Assembly (NCBI GenBank): GCA_010645155.1
Contig: CM021320.1
Span: forward strand, 112,989-176,988
From: Tigriopus japonicus
Lineage: Eukaryota; Arthropoda; Copepoda; Harpacticoida; Harpacticidae
Direction: 5' to 3'
DNA length: 64,000 bases
Part shown: positions 45,201 to 59,046 of the stretch, piece after piece
How the letters are laid out: the number at the start of each line of letters is the position of its first letter
How positions within the stretch are numbered: the stretch's first letter is position 1
Made by a program: the position numbers and the translations under genes
Notes under the pieces: model-generated
What the model saw: only the letters and a program-made list of their open reading frames with translations
The model's database searches: none
What the model was told of the DNA's origin: nothing

Positions 45201-48200
45201 AACTGAAGCAAGCCTCTTGTCTGGTCAAAAGCCAGACACGGTCCAAGTCTGGGAATTATGCTAAATTATCGTTGTCATGCCGCCCGAATTAGCAACCAAG
45301 TGTTTGCATACCTCTCAGCCACATTTGGAGTAGTAGTGTTGTAAAGATTCAAGTTTGCCTTTGAATTTAGAGCCAAGGTCGGTCTGAGCAACGAGAAACC
45401 TGACTTGTAACGAGCGAGTGCGTAACCAATTGGTTAAACGAATGGTTGTTATTTGCGTACACTCCTCCTTCTCACTATCTTGGTTTTCCATTGTAAAGGT
45501 GCTAAAATAAAGAAGGGCTCGGGTGCCAAGTTACCTGGTAGACGCTTTTCAACTTGTTAATCACGTTGTGATCGATTGTGTTGTTGAGTTCATGGAAGGA
45601 TTTGGCGGATTCGAACCCACAAGACGATCGGACTTCCGTGTAAGTGGGAAGGCCATGATCCCGACCCCGATGAATGATCGAGGAGAGCAGGTCTTCATTG
45701 CGAACTGGAAATGAAGAGGAATATTCATAAAGGTTTGCTACTACGTATACATACATTGATCTTGGACAGCCCAACAAGCACCATCCATCTTTCACTCGGC
45801 TCTAGTTGCTTTGGACATTTCCGCGTGATCGAGCCAATTTGGGCCGTCGAGAAATGTGCGGAATGGCGACGGATTAACAAGGAGCATAGCATGCAATGCA
45901 GAACGAATACTCACAGAGCTTGGTATTTTTGGCCATGGTAAGATCCGCTTTTTGAGCCGGGGTCAGGGAAAGGCCGAGAATGAGTTCCTGGACCGATGTC
46001 GAATCTTGAGCATCTTTGGGAGCCCAATAAGTCTCGTTGAGGGGAACCTCGCCTCGGATTTTCCCATCCTTGAGTCCGGAAAAGAATGAGTGTTTAATGT
46101 GCCTTTCAAGTACAGTCACAGTGAATAGGGATGTTTCCAAAAACAACAAAAAAAGGGAAGGAACTTTATCCAAGATCTTTTCCCTTTAATTGTCAAGGGG
46201 TTCCAGTCATAAATCTCTTCAAGTAGATCTTGAGAATGATTGCTCACTTACCCCTTGAACAAAGTAGAGATTTGGCGGCAAAAGCGACATGAAGAATGGC
46301 AAAATGGCATTGCCCACGCTATTCAAGGTCGTTATGGGCAACTCATCATTGTACTCCATGTGATAACCATTGGACTTGGACTCGAGTCGAAGGATGTCCA
46401 TCAACTTTTCACCCAGGATAGCGGGAAGAAACTCGTTGTAGGTAATGTGTTGGATTTCAGCCCCGATGATCCGACGAGCTTCTTGATAGAGGGTCTCTTC
46501 ATCCCAATGAGGATTGACGGCCTCCAAATTGGCGGCAATACGATTGTGCTCTCTCACCATCAGAGTGTGAAGAGCGGCTAAACCGGCATTGTGATTGACA
46601 CGCTCATCTCCTGAACGGAAGCACACATTCCCAGGTTTGTCACTTCGGCAATTTGGGTTATGTTCGTCGACTGGAAGTACTTGGCCATAGCCAACCCTCA
46701 ATCTGCCTCCTTCAAGGAGTCGGAGATCTTCAGCGGACTTGGGTGTGGACCCATAAATTGCGCTGCCATCCAGAAAAGCGGTGGCGAAGTTCATTTGTTC
46801 ACGAGGTCCAAGAAGACATCCCGGTTTCAAGCCAATGGCCGATCGGACATACTCTTGGCAAATTGCTTCGTTGTCCATGTCCACGATCGGAAAACACTCC
46901 ATGGCGTTCTCCTTTCGAAAAATTGCGTCACAACACTAAAGAAATAAATCACATTCTGTATTACTGAGTCCTTCATTTGATGGAGGGCACATCTTTTGCA
47001 ATTTGGTCATTTCTACGTCCATCTAGGCACCGAATAAGTGACTCTTTTACACCATGGCCGTAATTGCACGAAATCATGCCATCCAACTCAAGTGTTTGTG
47101 GACGGTCTTCAAGGCAAGAATCACACAAACATGAATTGGTACTTTCAACATTTCCTCTAGTGTCAAACACACCCTCGTCGTGAGGCAAATGTTGGAAACT
47201 TCATGCCTCCAGGAGAGGGATGTTATTCACGAAAACATGTGTCTACTTCCCTCCTTGTCACTCACCGACACTCGAGGAAAATCACTCCGATTAGGACTTC
47301 CCATACATTAATAACGAGAGGTCTACCTACTGAACTCCTTCTTACCTGTTCATATCCGGAGAGGGGGAGCGTGTAGCTAATATCGTGCGCCACAAATTGG
47401 CCCCAAATTGCGGCCAAGGCCGTCAGGTGTTCGTGAGGCCGATCTTGTGACCACAGAAGTCGCGAGGATAACGTGAGAGCATCGGGCAAAGGCTCGCCAC
47501 TGAGTCCACTGACTCGGGGCGTGCCCACGCCATCTTCATATTGAGGAGCCACGAGCCGCAGATAGGCGGCGCCCGTCACGCCCCACATGGGATTTTTCAC
47601 GTTGTTGCACTCTCCATTCGGAGTCCGATACTTTTGAGGAAAGCAAAAGGCGGCTTCAATGTCCGGACAGATCTCTTGCAACATGGTGTCCTTAATGGGT
47701 ACTTCTTGCACCTTGGAACCCACTTCACCTCGACTTAGAGAAAAACTGAAGGAAAGAACGAGAAGTGTAAAGATGCTTGTCAGAGGGAAATAAGAAATAT
47801 GACATGAGGGACTTACTCTTTAGCGAGTTGTCGAGTGACTTCTTCGATCAAAAGGGCAGCCATCGTAACGTTTCTTGTGGCCTTTTTTGGCAATGGCTTG
47901 TTTCGACCTAAGATAGAGATACCGAGAGTAATTAAAATCCACTCACTTGAGCTAATCGATGGCTCTAACAATTGTGTAATCATGGGAATTGAACTATTGA
48001 TCAGTGTGTGCCAATGCAAAGATCGATCTTCCGCAAACTACCAAACTGTCGGTTTTTTGCGATAATTGATGATTTCTAGGAGTTGAAATATTTGCTCACA
48101 TCCTCTTAATTGCCATCCGTCGCCATGAAGGCATTTCAGAAATGTTTCGCTCTTTTTGCTTGCATTCAAAGTACGAGATATTTCATCGTTTTTGCTCTTT

Positions 48201-51200
48201 ATCTGCTACTTCCGACTTTTAAAATCATCGTTATAATAATATTCCTCGTGTCTCAAAGTCTTACGGCCAGGTCATGACTCGGTTTATTCAAGGACCTTGG
48301 TCATCAAGATGAGACCCGTACTTGAATTTCGGTCCAAATTTCTAAAATTCCTCTAGGCACTACTCTCATTCACTGAGTTGGTAAATCTCGATCAAAATTG
48401 TACTCTCGCATGCCAAAGGACAAAAAGACATTAAGCTAGTTACTAGTTACCAAGTCCGGTTGAGAAAGAAGTGGGGGAATCGAGTTTCTCCCTTACTTTG
48501 CCCATTATCAACATTATCAGTGCGCATTCGTCATTAAACGGTCAATCCAGAAAGAACCTGTACCTTCTTGTGAGAATTTCTCCAAATCAATGAGATGTTC
48601 GTGGCCAAGAAATGTCAATAAGGCATCTCAAAAAATGTGGATCCATTCATATGCTACTGAGTCGCTCTTAAATGATACAAGAGTCTATGATTTTTTTCAT
48701 AATGTAACACCTTGAGCAAGTTTTTCACATTTAAACGGGAACCGTCCTAATTTGGAAAGTGTTGATCCTTTTGTAAAGAAATGAAAAACTACTATTGAAG
48801 TATTGAAAGTTGACCGGAACGAATTGGGTCTGAAACCTCAGAACAAGTGACTGTCAACAAACTCAAGGCTTTTTAGAAGGACACAGCATTGCTGGAGGTA
48901 TTGAAACAAAGCTTATTTAAAAGATATTGTTTTCAGTTGGCAGGGCTTAATCGAGTCACACGAAAACACGAAAACACCAACAAGATCTTCACAATGGCCA
49001 CGAATGACGATGGTGATTTTTAAAGCTTGCATTCTCTGCCTTGAGCCTTTTAGGGTCGGATGTGGTTGGTTGGTTTGAATATTCAATTGTCTTCAAACGA
49101 GGGGGGTCGCAAAGTGGATTTTCTTGGCAAATTTTCAGAGCTGTCACTTTTGAGGGAACCCAATCACGTTTTGTCTAATAAGATCCTTGTTTTTGATAAG
49201 CATCTCTCGTCAAAAAGTAGCTAGAGGGGTGAGTTCTCAGCCCATGACAACCCGGAAAACAAGCTCTTTCTTTCCTGTCAAGAAAAACGAGAAGATCAAG
49301 TCGACGAAAGAGATAAATAAATCAAGCACTAAAATATAGGGCATTCCTGAAGGTAGGTAGTCGTCAGAACGCTAAGGAAGACATTAGCGCGTATTTTTGA
49401 AAGGCGTGGGATCCATCCTGAGATCCCTCATTAGCCAATGGGTCCTTGATCCGAGAGGATTGACAGAAAGAACAATAAATAAATAAAGGGAAAAAGAGGA
49501 AGAATGTTGATCAACGATCATGCCTTGCCATGTGAATCAACGTTCAGAATACGTTCGTTCTTGTTAACATCGTGAATTGATTTGCCCAGAAGTGGAAATC
49601 ATTCTCAGAGTGGATCTGATTATCTCGTCAAGTCTTGACACTACACGTGTACTTTGAATCTTGGAACTTTTGCCTTAAATTGATCCTCAGTCGTTCAACT
49701 GATAATGCAGAAATAAAAATATCCGTATAGAGCTACACCCGAGTTGAGGCTGATCATGATGGTGGCCAAAGTCAAGGCCAATTTTACCATTGCCATACCT
49801 AGCAAAGTTCCACTTCAATCGGTATTCAAAAGATTTTCAATGACAATTTCCAAATCAAAAATTAATTGTTTTAAAATTTACAGATTCTTGGACTTAGTGG
49901 TCAAATGATTCATAGTTTTTTTCACCTGATTATTGTCTAACAGACATATCTGCACAATACCAGATTCCAGTGTGCAAATTTTTCGGATGAGATATGCCAA
50001 ACGAATGCAAATTGGAGATTTCAACGCTTGTTCGACAAGTAAATCCGGTCCTAAAAATGCGAAATTTGTATGAATCCTGGCCCAAGTTACTTTCGCTCTT
50101 TTTAATGCCATTTCGAAAGAGAAGGATCTGGATCAGGTTTTATGACACATAATCCATATATCATCCTTTAATCGGTGGCTTCCTCGATAGACTAATCCTG
50201 TATTTCTGGAGGTGAAAACACTTTCATTTCAACACTCTCTGTTTTTGTTTCATGCCAATTTTAAGACAAGGGGAAATTTGAACTTGAAGCTTTAAGGATG
50301 AGCGAGGTCGTCGTCGTTTCAGTGGAAATGGCCTCTTGGCAGTTTTGCGTTTTGCGGCCCTCAGAATTTGGATTCCAACAGGAATTGACCAGGAGGTTTC
50401 AATTTCTCATCACATGTCAAAAACCATGACTCTGAGAATGGACTGAACTGTATGGACTATCCATTGAAAACGTCGTTTTGAGCCCTGGTATTCCATTCAA
50501 ATCTTTGAAGATCTTCTCTTGTATGGAATGACTAAAATCGAGGAAGCGACTTTTGATGAATTTTGACTACAAAGTACACGCCACTAAACTAGCCGATAAA
50601 TCATATTTTGACCGAACACATTCGGTTAGTCACCTGGGATCCATCTAGATTTCATTCAAATCTCCGGTTGAGCGCACTAGCAAAAGGCAAGCAATGCAGA
50701 GAATTCCGCTTATGCATGGTCAAATTCATAATGATGATGTTTCAAATTGCGTCATGATTGTCGTTTTGTTTAATTTCTTGTTCTGCTTTGTGTATTTTCA
50801 GACCAGGGTTTTTTTAAGTGCGGTTCCGAGGACTCAATGATCGGAACTTTCGACTGACATCGTTGTAGTGGGAAGAAACTGAGAGATCACAAAACCAACA
50901 GAGATGAATGAAAAAAAGCGAAGTTTCTTGCTCTTATTGCAGATCAATCACTCTTCTTGACGAGTTGAAAGACGGCTTTGTTTTTCTTGGTACGAATTTT
51001 TCCGAGAGGGTGTTGACGAACGGCAAAGCAAAAAGAAGTTCAAGGTCAAGTAAAAACGCTTTGACAGGATTGAGCGAATCGTCATCCGCCCAAAAGTGGT
51101 TGTGGTGAAAGAGTGGGTGGATGACCACCGGTCACGTGAAAAACTTGGTGGGGAACAATGATTCCAACCAAAACCAAAACCTACATCATTTGAGTTAGAA

Positions 51201-53614
51201 CCACGTATTTTGCTCATTTTCCTAGATTTCTAACAAACAGACGCATTGTTTCAAAAATACTTCTGCTCTGTAGACCTTTTTCGATAATAACGACAAAATA
51301 GAAAATTGTCTTTTTTTGTGGGGGAACTATTGTTTGGGAAGATTTGTTTTGAATACCATTTACAAGATTAAGATGCCGCTTACCTTTCTCGTTTTCCAGT
51401 TCAAGCAACATGGCCTTCACTTTGCTCATAGCGTTGTCCATGATTGCATTCAGATGAGGCGTGGAGGGGAGCTCCTCAGATTCGATTTCTCTCGGTAGCA
51501 CCTCCAGGGCATCTTGAGGGCGGAACGATTCAACATTCTTGTTCCGCCCACTCCCACCCACTCGTCTTGGGTATCGTTCGTAGGAGTCATTCGGATAAAT
51601 AGATGGGGAAACCGGCTGATTCACTTCGGCCACTCTGACGCGCTCGTGCCAATTTTCGGCGTACATTGCGCGCCATCGTTGATCCCTGGATTCAGCGTGA
51701 TGTGATTGAGGAAGGGCGTGATCAGCTTCGGGATCTGAATACGTGATCGTGGTGGGTTTGAGGCTGATTTCTTCTGAGGCCTCGCCTATTCGAGGCTCGA
51801 GTCGATGGGACTCGAATCTGTTGGGAATGTTGTCATTGTGGAAAGCCGCCCCGGGGGTGCTCAATTGACGTCCTGAATTGGCCTCTGAGGTCACCGGGGA
51901 CCAAGTTATCAGTATCAGAGGCCATAACAGGTAAGGTATCACAAAGGGTCTGCAAAGTCAAAATAAGCCACCAAAATTGATTAATCAACTAGGTTAGATT
52001 CTTAAAACGTGGAGTAGTGGTAAAAGAACTTCAGAATTGTTCAAGTCTATCAACTTTGGCAAATGCTCAATTCTTTTAGTTGGAGGGAATTGTCAAAAAA
52101 CATCATTTTAATAGCGGTGGATATTGCGTTCCGTGGAAATTTGGGGAAAACGCCCGCATTGAACAAACAGCTCCAGACAAAAAGGAAATAAACAATTGGC
52201 CAATGCTCATTCTCCAACAACAACAACAATAACAACAAGAGATATCTTATTTTCCTTGAAATTGAAATGAAACTTCCTGATGTTTGATGGCCTTAGGCCC
52301 TGTCATTCGAATAGTCCTATTTCAGAAGATTTTTTCCCAAGGTCTAGGCTTCATTTCATGTTGTACTTCTGTACTGTTGAAGAGTGTACGTAGAATGCGT
52401 AGCTTGGATTTTCAGCATCGGAACTCTTGTGCAGCCAGTTTTAAAAAAGATGAATTGAGTTTTGCTCGGCCAGAACTTTAAAAAGGGAGCCCGTCTGATC
52501 GCTTTATGGAGAATCGGTCCAAATCGTCAATGAAATATTGATCTCGCACATTGCTTGACAAGTCGGACTAGATACGTGCTCTCAAAATCAATCCCAATCT
52601 ATTTGAACGGCATTCTGTTTTCCGTTTGGAGCCCTGTCTTCTCTGAGCCAAAAATTGTCACAAATAAATCCAGTTTGGGCTCGGAAATCAATTCCTGTAA
52701 AGGGGCATAAAAAACAAGAACAGGAAGTGTTTGGGTGTCCCTATTTATCTCTCTCTCTTTTACTGTGCTCGAACTCTTTAGTGGTTGTTGAATTTCGATC
52801 TTTCCTCCAGTTCCCAGCCCCGGTAACGTTCAGGTAGTAGTAGATCCGTACACTATTTCTCATCTGTGTTGTGTTGTCGGGCCGAAGGTAAGCCGGTTTT
52901 CGGATCGGTTTTACGAGCCAATCCGGATGGTGTGCCGTTGGTCAGGTGTGTGCCATGCGTTGGAAGAAAACCAGTTAACGCCAACAGACAAGACGAACAT
53001 GATCATGGCTCTTATCAAAGTGTGAGCTTAGTCTCAAATCGTTGCCAGTTTTGAGGCCAAAATGTAGTCTGAGTACCTCCTGCGTGATATGTCAAGGATC
53101 TGCACTCTACTCTATTATACAAAATCTAGGGGACCATTTTCTTTGGCGTTATGGTGGTTTTTTGTGCCTTGTCTGATTAACCAGGGGCTTTTATTTTGGT
53201 ATGATGATGGTGCTGTGGTGGCAAAAACAGACTCCAAACTTGATTCAAAGGTTTTGCTCCTGAAGAGCCCTACCATTAAACCAGATGATAGCATTGATGA
53301 GATTGAAAGATATTTGGCAATCAAGGTCATCCTGCATGACTGATGTGATCCTTAAAGACGGGAAATCACTCGCTTTATTCCCGCCTCTCAGAGTTTTGAC
53401 GAAAATTAGTGGAAATTGGAGGAATCACTCTTCCGGCAACATCTGCCAATTGTATTCATTTCAATCCATTTGTCCTCTCCTGTCTTCCCCAATAAAAAGA
53501 AGCTAGCCTGCCATTCAAACCGAGCTTTTGAGCCATTCCCACATCTGTCAACCCCAAAATACGACATCTCTTTCTGGGAGGGCTTGTTTACTTGCTCGTG
53601 AGGTGGATCTTCAT
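42236..53614 (-). CDS. Animal haem peroxidase homologue 1, probable pseudoenzyme
   Basis: Ten exons: 53592-53614 (tentative), 51384-51949, 47817-47907, 47346-47733, 46252-46935, 45915-46068, 45535-45704, 44543-44711, 42512-42620 and 42236-42443, giving 853 residues. All junctions keep phase. The tentative first exon (MKIHLTS, donor GTAAAC) joins in phase to PFVIPYLLWPLILITW and makes a good signal peptide. The fold is clear: GQFVAHDISYT, GPREQMNFATAFLDGSAIYG, GDERVNHNAGLAALHT, IQHITYNEFLP, HRGRDHGLP, DDIDLFVGGLAE and DQLQEIRKVSLASLIC. The distal His and catalytic Arg remain, but the Asp before that His is Ala. The proximal motif (FRFGHSLI in peroxidase 2) is replaced by ILPFFMSLL, so the haem-ligating His is absent. 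A donor-like GTAAGG near 42276-42281 could redirect the last exon; the unspliced reading ends at TAA 42238-42236. Confidence 0.85.
44985..45262 (+). other. Coding-like fragment inside peroxidase 1 intron
   Basis: Within the intron between 44711 and 45535, the + strand reads a peptide-like stretch in two overlapping frames (FERSAFSDVSSKTGWAF, then FEKSGIQVEFPVRLIHAMKA and SLLSGQKPDTVQVW). The switch near 45040 suggests one indel. The residue mix looks protein-like but I recognise no family. It could be a relic of a mobile gene or chance. Confidence 0.25.
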
Positions 53615-56600
53615 GGCTAAGATTTTGAAGATCCTCGTCAATTCTTGATTGATGCCGGCAAGCTCGGCAATGCTCATCCGAATCGGAAAGATTCCTGGCA
53701 AGGTCGTTTGAAGCGGCCCCTTCCTTGCATTCAACAATGAGACAAGCAAGAGCGTCTTGTCTCTCAGTAGTGTCTTGGAAAGAAATGACGGCAATGACGC
53801 ACAGAACCAGCGTACAGTACGTAGAGACACGAACGCGAACAGCTGATTTCCGTCAACTCCACCCGAACCGTCACGGGGGGTGAAAAACAAAGACAATTTG
53901 TGCGAAACATTCGTCAGTTTCATTAAATTTGATTAATTTTGGAAAAACCATCTCAACCGAAAGACGTTAGGGTAAATGAGGATGTAGGATATCTGGAATT
54001 TGTTCCATTCTATTGCCGTGTTCCAATGTGTTTCATGCAGGACATCTTGTCCAGTTTCCGCTCTATGCATTTAAGGATTTTCAAATTTCAAATTTTACGC
54101 ATCAGAACTCTGAACTTGGTTGGTGCGATTCACGGTCTCGATTCTGATATTATATCCACCTCTACCTCGTGCCGACCGACCCTGGGAATAGCCCGGCGAA
54201 CTGTTTATGTGTACATGTTTTGCTTAGATTGAGAATTCATTGCATTACCTCACAGCCACCATGTTGAATTCAAGGTGTTCCAGGTCAATGGTGTCGTGTT
54301 TGGTGATTTTTCCTCATGAGCTTGTCCCTACACCTCGGCACTTCAAACTATGGCAAATGTCACCGTTTTGATCCACGCAATCCGGAGAATGCGATTGATA
54401 TTTTTTTCACTCCTCTGGAACAAAAGCCGAACAAAAACACAGAACAACACCAAAAATTAACTCTTCTTCTCCAAAGAAAACGAGAGTCCTAAGGAGAAAC
54501 AAGAGTTCCCGTGACCCGCGTGGTCGACATTCTGGACCCAAACTCAAATTGACGACGACACTTTGGGTTATGTAACAGGAAGCACATGCAACAACACTTT
54601 CTTTCAAAGTTGGTTGCCTTGAACAACTTGGAAGTTGGTGACGGAAAAGTATCCTGCGTCCTTGCCAGTCTCCTGATTACTGAAGATGAAGTCCTCCCTT
54701 AGCTTTGAACGTCGGCACTCACATTTTATTCTGCATCTACGTACGTACATGCCGTGCTCGTTCGCTTCTTCAGTGTTTCCATTCCGACGAAACGTGTTCC
54801 AATCGCAGACACACGCACACACACATCACACACTTGCTTACTTTTATGTACTTACTTGCTTGGAAGTTGTGTCCGCTGCGCATGCAACCAACCAACCAAC
54901 CAACCATCTTTCCACCCCCGCCAACCAACAGCGACTCCGAGATTTCGTACTATCCTTAAGACTAACTTTGCTGGTCTCAGGCTTGATTTCAAACATACCG
55001 GATAATTTCTTTGTCTACGAAAGGAAGGTGCTCTTGCCACTTACGCTTGTGTATTTTTGACGCATTTATCTCTCTCTCTCTCTCTTTTTAATTGGCAATT
55101 TTAGGGATCTTTGTGGCCCCAAAATTGGGTTTCCCAGAGTTTCCGCATGATTCTAAAGTCGAGAAGGATGAAGATGTTGTAAATAATGAAGATGTAGTAT
55201 GATAGGCTTCTCGCCAATAAAAGTCGTTCTCCTGAACCTGTCATCGTTATCTTGAGTTAGTTAATCTAGAAACACCACGGTCAATTCGTTTTCGATAGGT
55301 GGAACCCTACTGTGCCAGGAATTTCAAGGTTGGAACTTGGAACCCAGGCCAAACAATAGCTCATTACAGACACGGGGAACTTTAGGTCGCTGTCTTCTTC
55401 CTGGAAATGGGTGTTAAATCAGGACAATTCCATTCAAAGCAACGCCTTCATATGCAAATACGGCAACGATTCCCTTTAGGCCAGGCCCATTGACATCTTT
55501 TTTCCAAGGATAACGTCCTTTTTCTGCCTATGAACACACAGCTCCTTCAATATCTGACTCATTATCCCGTTATTACTATGAAAACATCACTATCAGTTTG
55601 CCAGAATGAATCATACGGAAGTACCCATTCTGACGCGAGGTCTTGGGTTGGTTGCTTCGGTTGCTTCTGAGTGCAACGAATGGTCAGGAATAAGAGTTAC
55701 TATGCTTGAAACATTGTGTCTACACACGCACACACTGGACGAAATCCGTGTGCAATACGCATGCAGAAGAAAGAAGTGGGCGATTTGTAGGGACCCTTCA
55801 AACCAACCCATGGTTAAAATAGACCAAGGCTTACAAAATACACGTTTCAAGGTCGATCTTGCATTTCAAGAGGGGGGCATGACTATCTAATTAGGGTATT
55901 GATCATCGCCCTTTGACCATGAACTCCCATGGACTCGTGTTGTTGTTGTTGTGCCTTACGTGAAACTGAAACGGTTTTCAACCCTGCATAGAATAAGCCA
56001 CAGGCTCACGATTCGATCTCAAGCATGGATTGGACAGTGGTTTTCTTTCGCCTAACGGCATCCTTTCACGAATCACGACCAGACTACGAAAATGCTGCTT
56101 TTCAGGGACGTCCCTGAATTTCCGCCGAAGAAGTCCGGGGGCGAATCTGAAAACTGGCAACTGGTACCACCACCACTTCGACCATCGCTACTTCCAAAAC
56201 CACCTAGGCTCCTCTTTGTGCGAGAGATAAGCACACACACGCACAATGGTTCGCTCTAGCTAGTTTTTTTTGGACTTGGGTTGCTCACAGACAAAAGACA
56301 TTCAAATTAGACTGGAGCTCTCACAGCAAGGTCATCCATGACTATTCGTCCGCCAAGAAAGGAGACGGAGATTGGAAATCGTTGAACCCTCAAACACTTG
56401 CTTGTCAGTCAGAATCAGGAATGAACACGTCTGTCTTGACAACCGAGGACCAATTTTAATGACGATAACTTTTTGGTAATTATCCATTAATGAGCTGGAT
56501 TTCTTTGAGCTTTTGCCCTTCTTGGATCGTCTAGTTATGATGTCCCGGAAAAATAAGGAGAATAAGCAAGATCGATATTCTAGTTCTGACCGAGAAAACT

Positions 56601-59046
56601 CTTTTTGTCTCGTTTTTACAAAAGCAAAGACTCTGACATTGCTTGTTAAAGCCTTTTGTATCCATTTTATCATTGTTCAACTACTCGTGAATTCATTTAT
56701 TTGAAGATTGAATTTGAATGAATAACATTCTTAATAAATCTTCAAAGAAGAGGAACGTTCTCCCTAGAATATGTTTGAAGGCTGCCCAAACATTCCCAAC
56801 CAGAGTGTTCTCCAGAAAAGATTAACCAACATTCCCGATGACATCATTGCTCAAAAGGGCTTCAAGGAGATAACTTAGCAATTGCGAGCTTTCTGAGTCA
56901 TTGGTGACCAAGGTTCTGAGAAATGGAGCAGGAAACGAAGATTATTTGGTTTTACCCGACATGAGGGCTAACGGTTTCTGTCGTGGAGATGAATTTTGCC
57001 AACCCTCAAGCACTTTTTCATAGCGCATTGAAGCAAACAGCTAGTTCATAGAAAGAAGGCAAGGTCACACTTCTTCCTCGCCTCATCTCAAACCCCCCTA
57101 TCGATCTAAGGAGGGGAAATTACCTACGCTTTCCAGTCATCCCGAAACGAAGCCTTCATCTTGAGAACAAAAGTGGAATAACACCGAAATGAATTGGTCA
57201 TACGTTGACTCGAAGGAAGTGTCAATCTAATCCTATCAGTTTTAATCTGAATATCAAAAGGGATGTCCTTGGTATCGCAAGAAAGAATGAACAAACATTA
57301 TGACTCCCTAAAATAATCAAGTTTGGGAAACCACTCATTCACAAGTTATAACATAATCAGCCCAAATCCGGCCCATGAACCAGATAGCACCAGCGAAATA
57401 TCCTGTTACCATTTACCAGAATATCCCTACTTTTCAACATCATGAAGACCGACGAATCCAAAGATATGTTGTTATTCCTCTTCGGTGGTTTTGCTCCAAT
57501 GGTTGCTTGGCCTCTTGATGAATTCGAATCTCTAGTTTGTTTTATCCTTCATTGAAGGGGAGGAGGAATGTGCTTATCTAACATCTTGCTTTGAAGTCAA
57601 GCAAATCAGATGCGGGATCTGAAACTGAAACACGCTTCGCTCTTTTTTGTCAATCTTCACGTGAGGTGTAAGGTCATGGTTACTTTCCTCTATCCACCCT
57701 TCAGCACTCGACTGTCTTTAGATGAAATCGCATCTCTATTCATATTTTTTGCGAACGGCTCAATCGTAGAAAAACAAAAACCGACTCGACCACGCTATCC
57801 TAAGTACAAACACGGATTGTTGCCTGCAAACTGATCTGCGAGGGTCAATATTGACGGATCCAATAAGTGGACAGATAGAATTGTTTGGCAGGGAAGTCCC
57901 ATGGCAAGTTGGGATTACTAATGGATCCAATCAGGGACTGTTGTTACGTGAATGTGTGAATCAGAATTTGCCTATCGCTAATTGCCTGCTGCCCAGAAAT
58001 GGTTTCCTGCTTTGATTAACGGGCTGCCCTAACTTGCAGACCGGATAAACAACCTTCACCATTAGCGGAATCGTATTATATTCTATGTATGGCACTGAAG
58101 AGTCCGACCAAACAACACCATTTACACGTTGTCCAAGGCCAAATAACAAGCCCTGTCTTGTCAACATCTGCGATGGATGAATGATTGGAGATATCATTTC
58201 AATGGGTAAAAATATGCAGATAAGGATGATTTTGGATGTTTACGATTAAAACGTTTCATAGCTCAACATTGTGGTTCATACGAATGCTTGGATGGAGTCA
58301 AGATCACACAACACTATGATCACACAACTGTATGTTGAAAATAAAATCGATTTTCTTTGTTGTGATTGTGACCAATTTTCTTATAATAGATCGTCACGTT
58401 GGGCGTTTTACTCAATAATAAAGTGGTTCGGCAAAATGGGCACTTGAGGCAAAGTCAAATGAAATACCATGAAATCGGCATCTCGTTAAATCATACAAAT
58501 TTATAAACACGATCCTCAATAGTGGAATGGGTTGGATTCCCATTTCAAATCGTCGTCCTCATTGATACAATTAAAAAAAAATGACACTGCCTCTTCTACT
58601 CCAGCTGACATTCATTCCGTCCATACCTCAATTAACCCGTTATAAAAATTTCAAGATGTCAAATGGCAAGGCGCATATATTGTTATTTATCCTAACAAAG
58701 AAGCGTCTGGGCATTTTTTCTATAAACTCAATCAGTTTAAAAACAAATGTTATTTGCAAAAGACTGGGGGATCAAAAACTTTTGGAGGGAGGGATTGATA
58801 TTGAGAAAGTCCTTGCAAGTATCTCTTTCCAAGCATCAAGCTCACTTTCTTGTAGCTGTCATCAAAAGGCCATGCACACTCAAAAAATAGTGAATATTTT
58901 ATATTTAGATTAGATTAGATATTTTATATTTAGATTTATTTAGACTTTACAAAACAGTATCAAGAACAGAAATTGTTCCTGTAGAGATTGTTAAAAAGAA
59001 GACCCGATATAATTTTCACCAATTCAATATGTGGATACTTCATGAA
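53615..59046. other. Intergenic, no supportable gene
   Basis: 5' flank of peroxidase 1 and spacer. Overlapping ORFs of 60-124 codons occur on both strands without domains. Simple repeats: a CA-rich stretch near 54810-54832, an (ACCA)n tract near 54887-54905, a (TC)n tract near 55068-55086 and ATTTAGATT/ATATTTT repetition near 58895-58945. Confidence 0.45.

Noticed and set aside
49878..50111. 77-codon - strand ORF in peroxidase 1 intron
   Set aside because: No splice phase fit to the flanking exons and no recognisable motif.
53588..53923. 111-codon - strand ORF as a separate gene
   Set aside because: Only its last 23 nt before a donor fit anything (tentative peroxidase 1 exon 1); the upstream part has no domain and is more likely 5' UTR.
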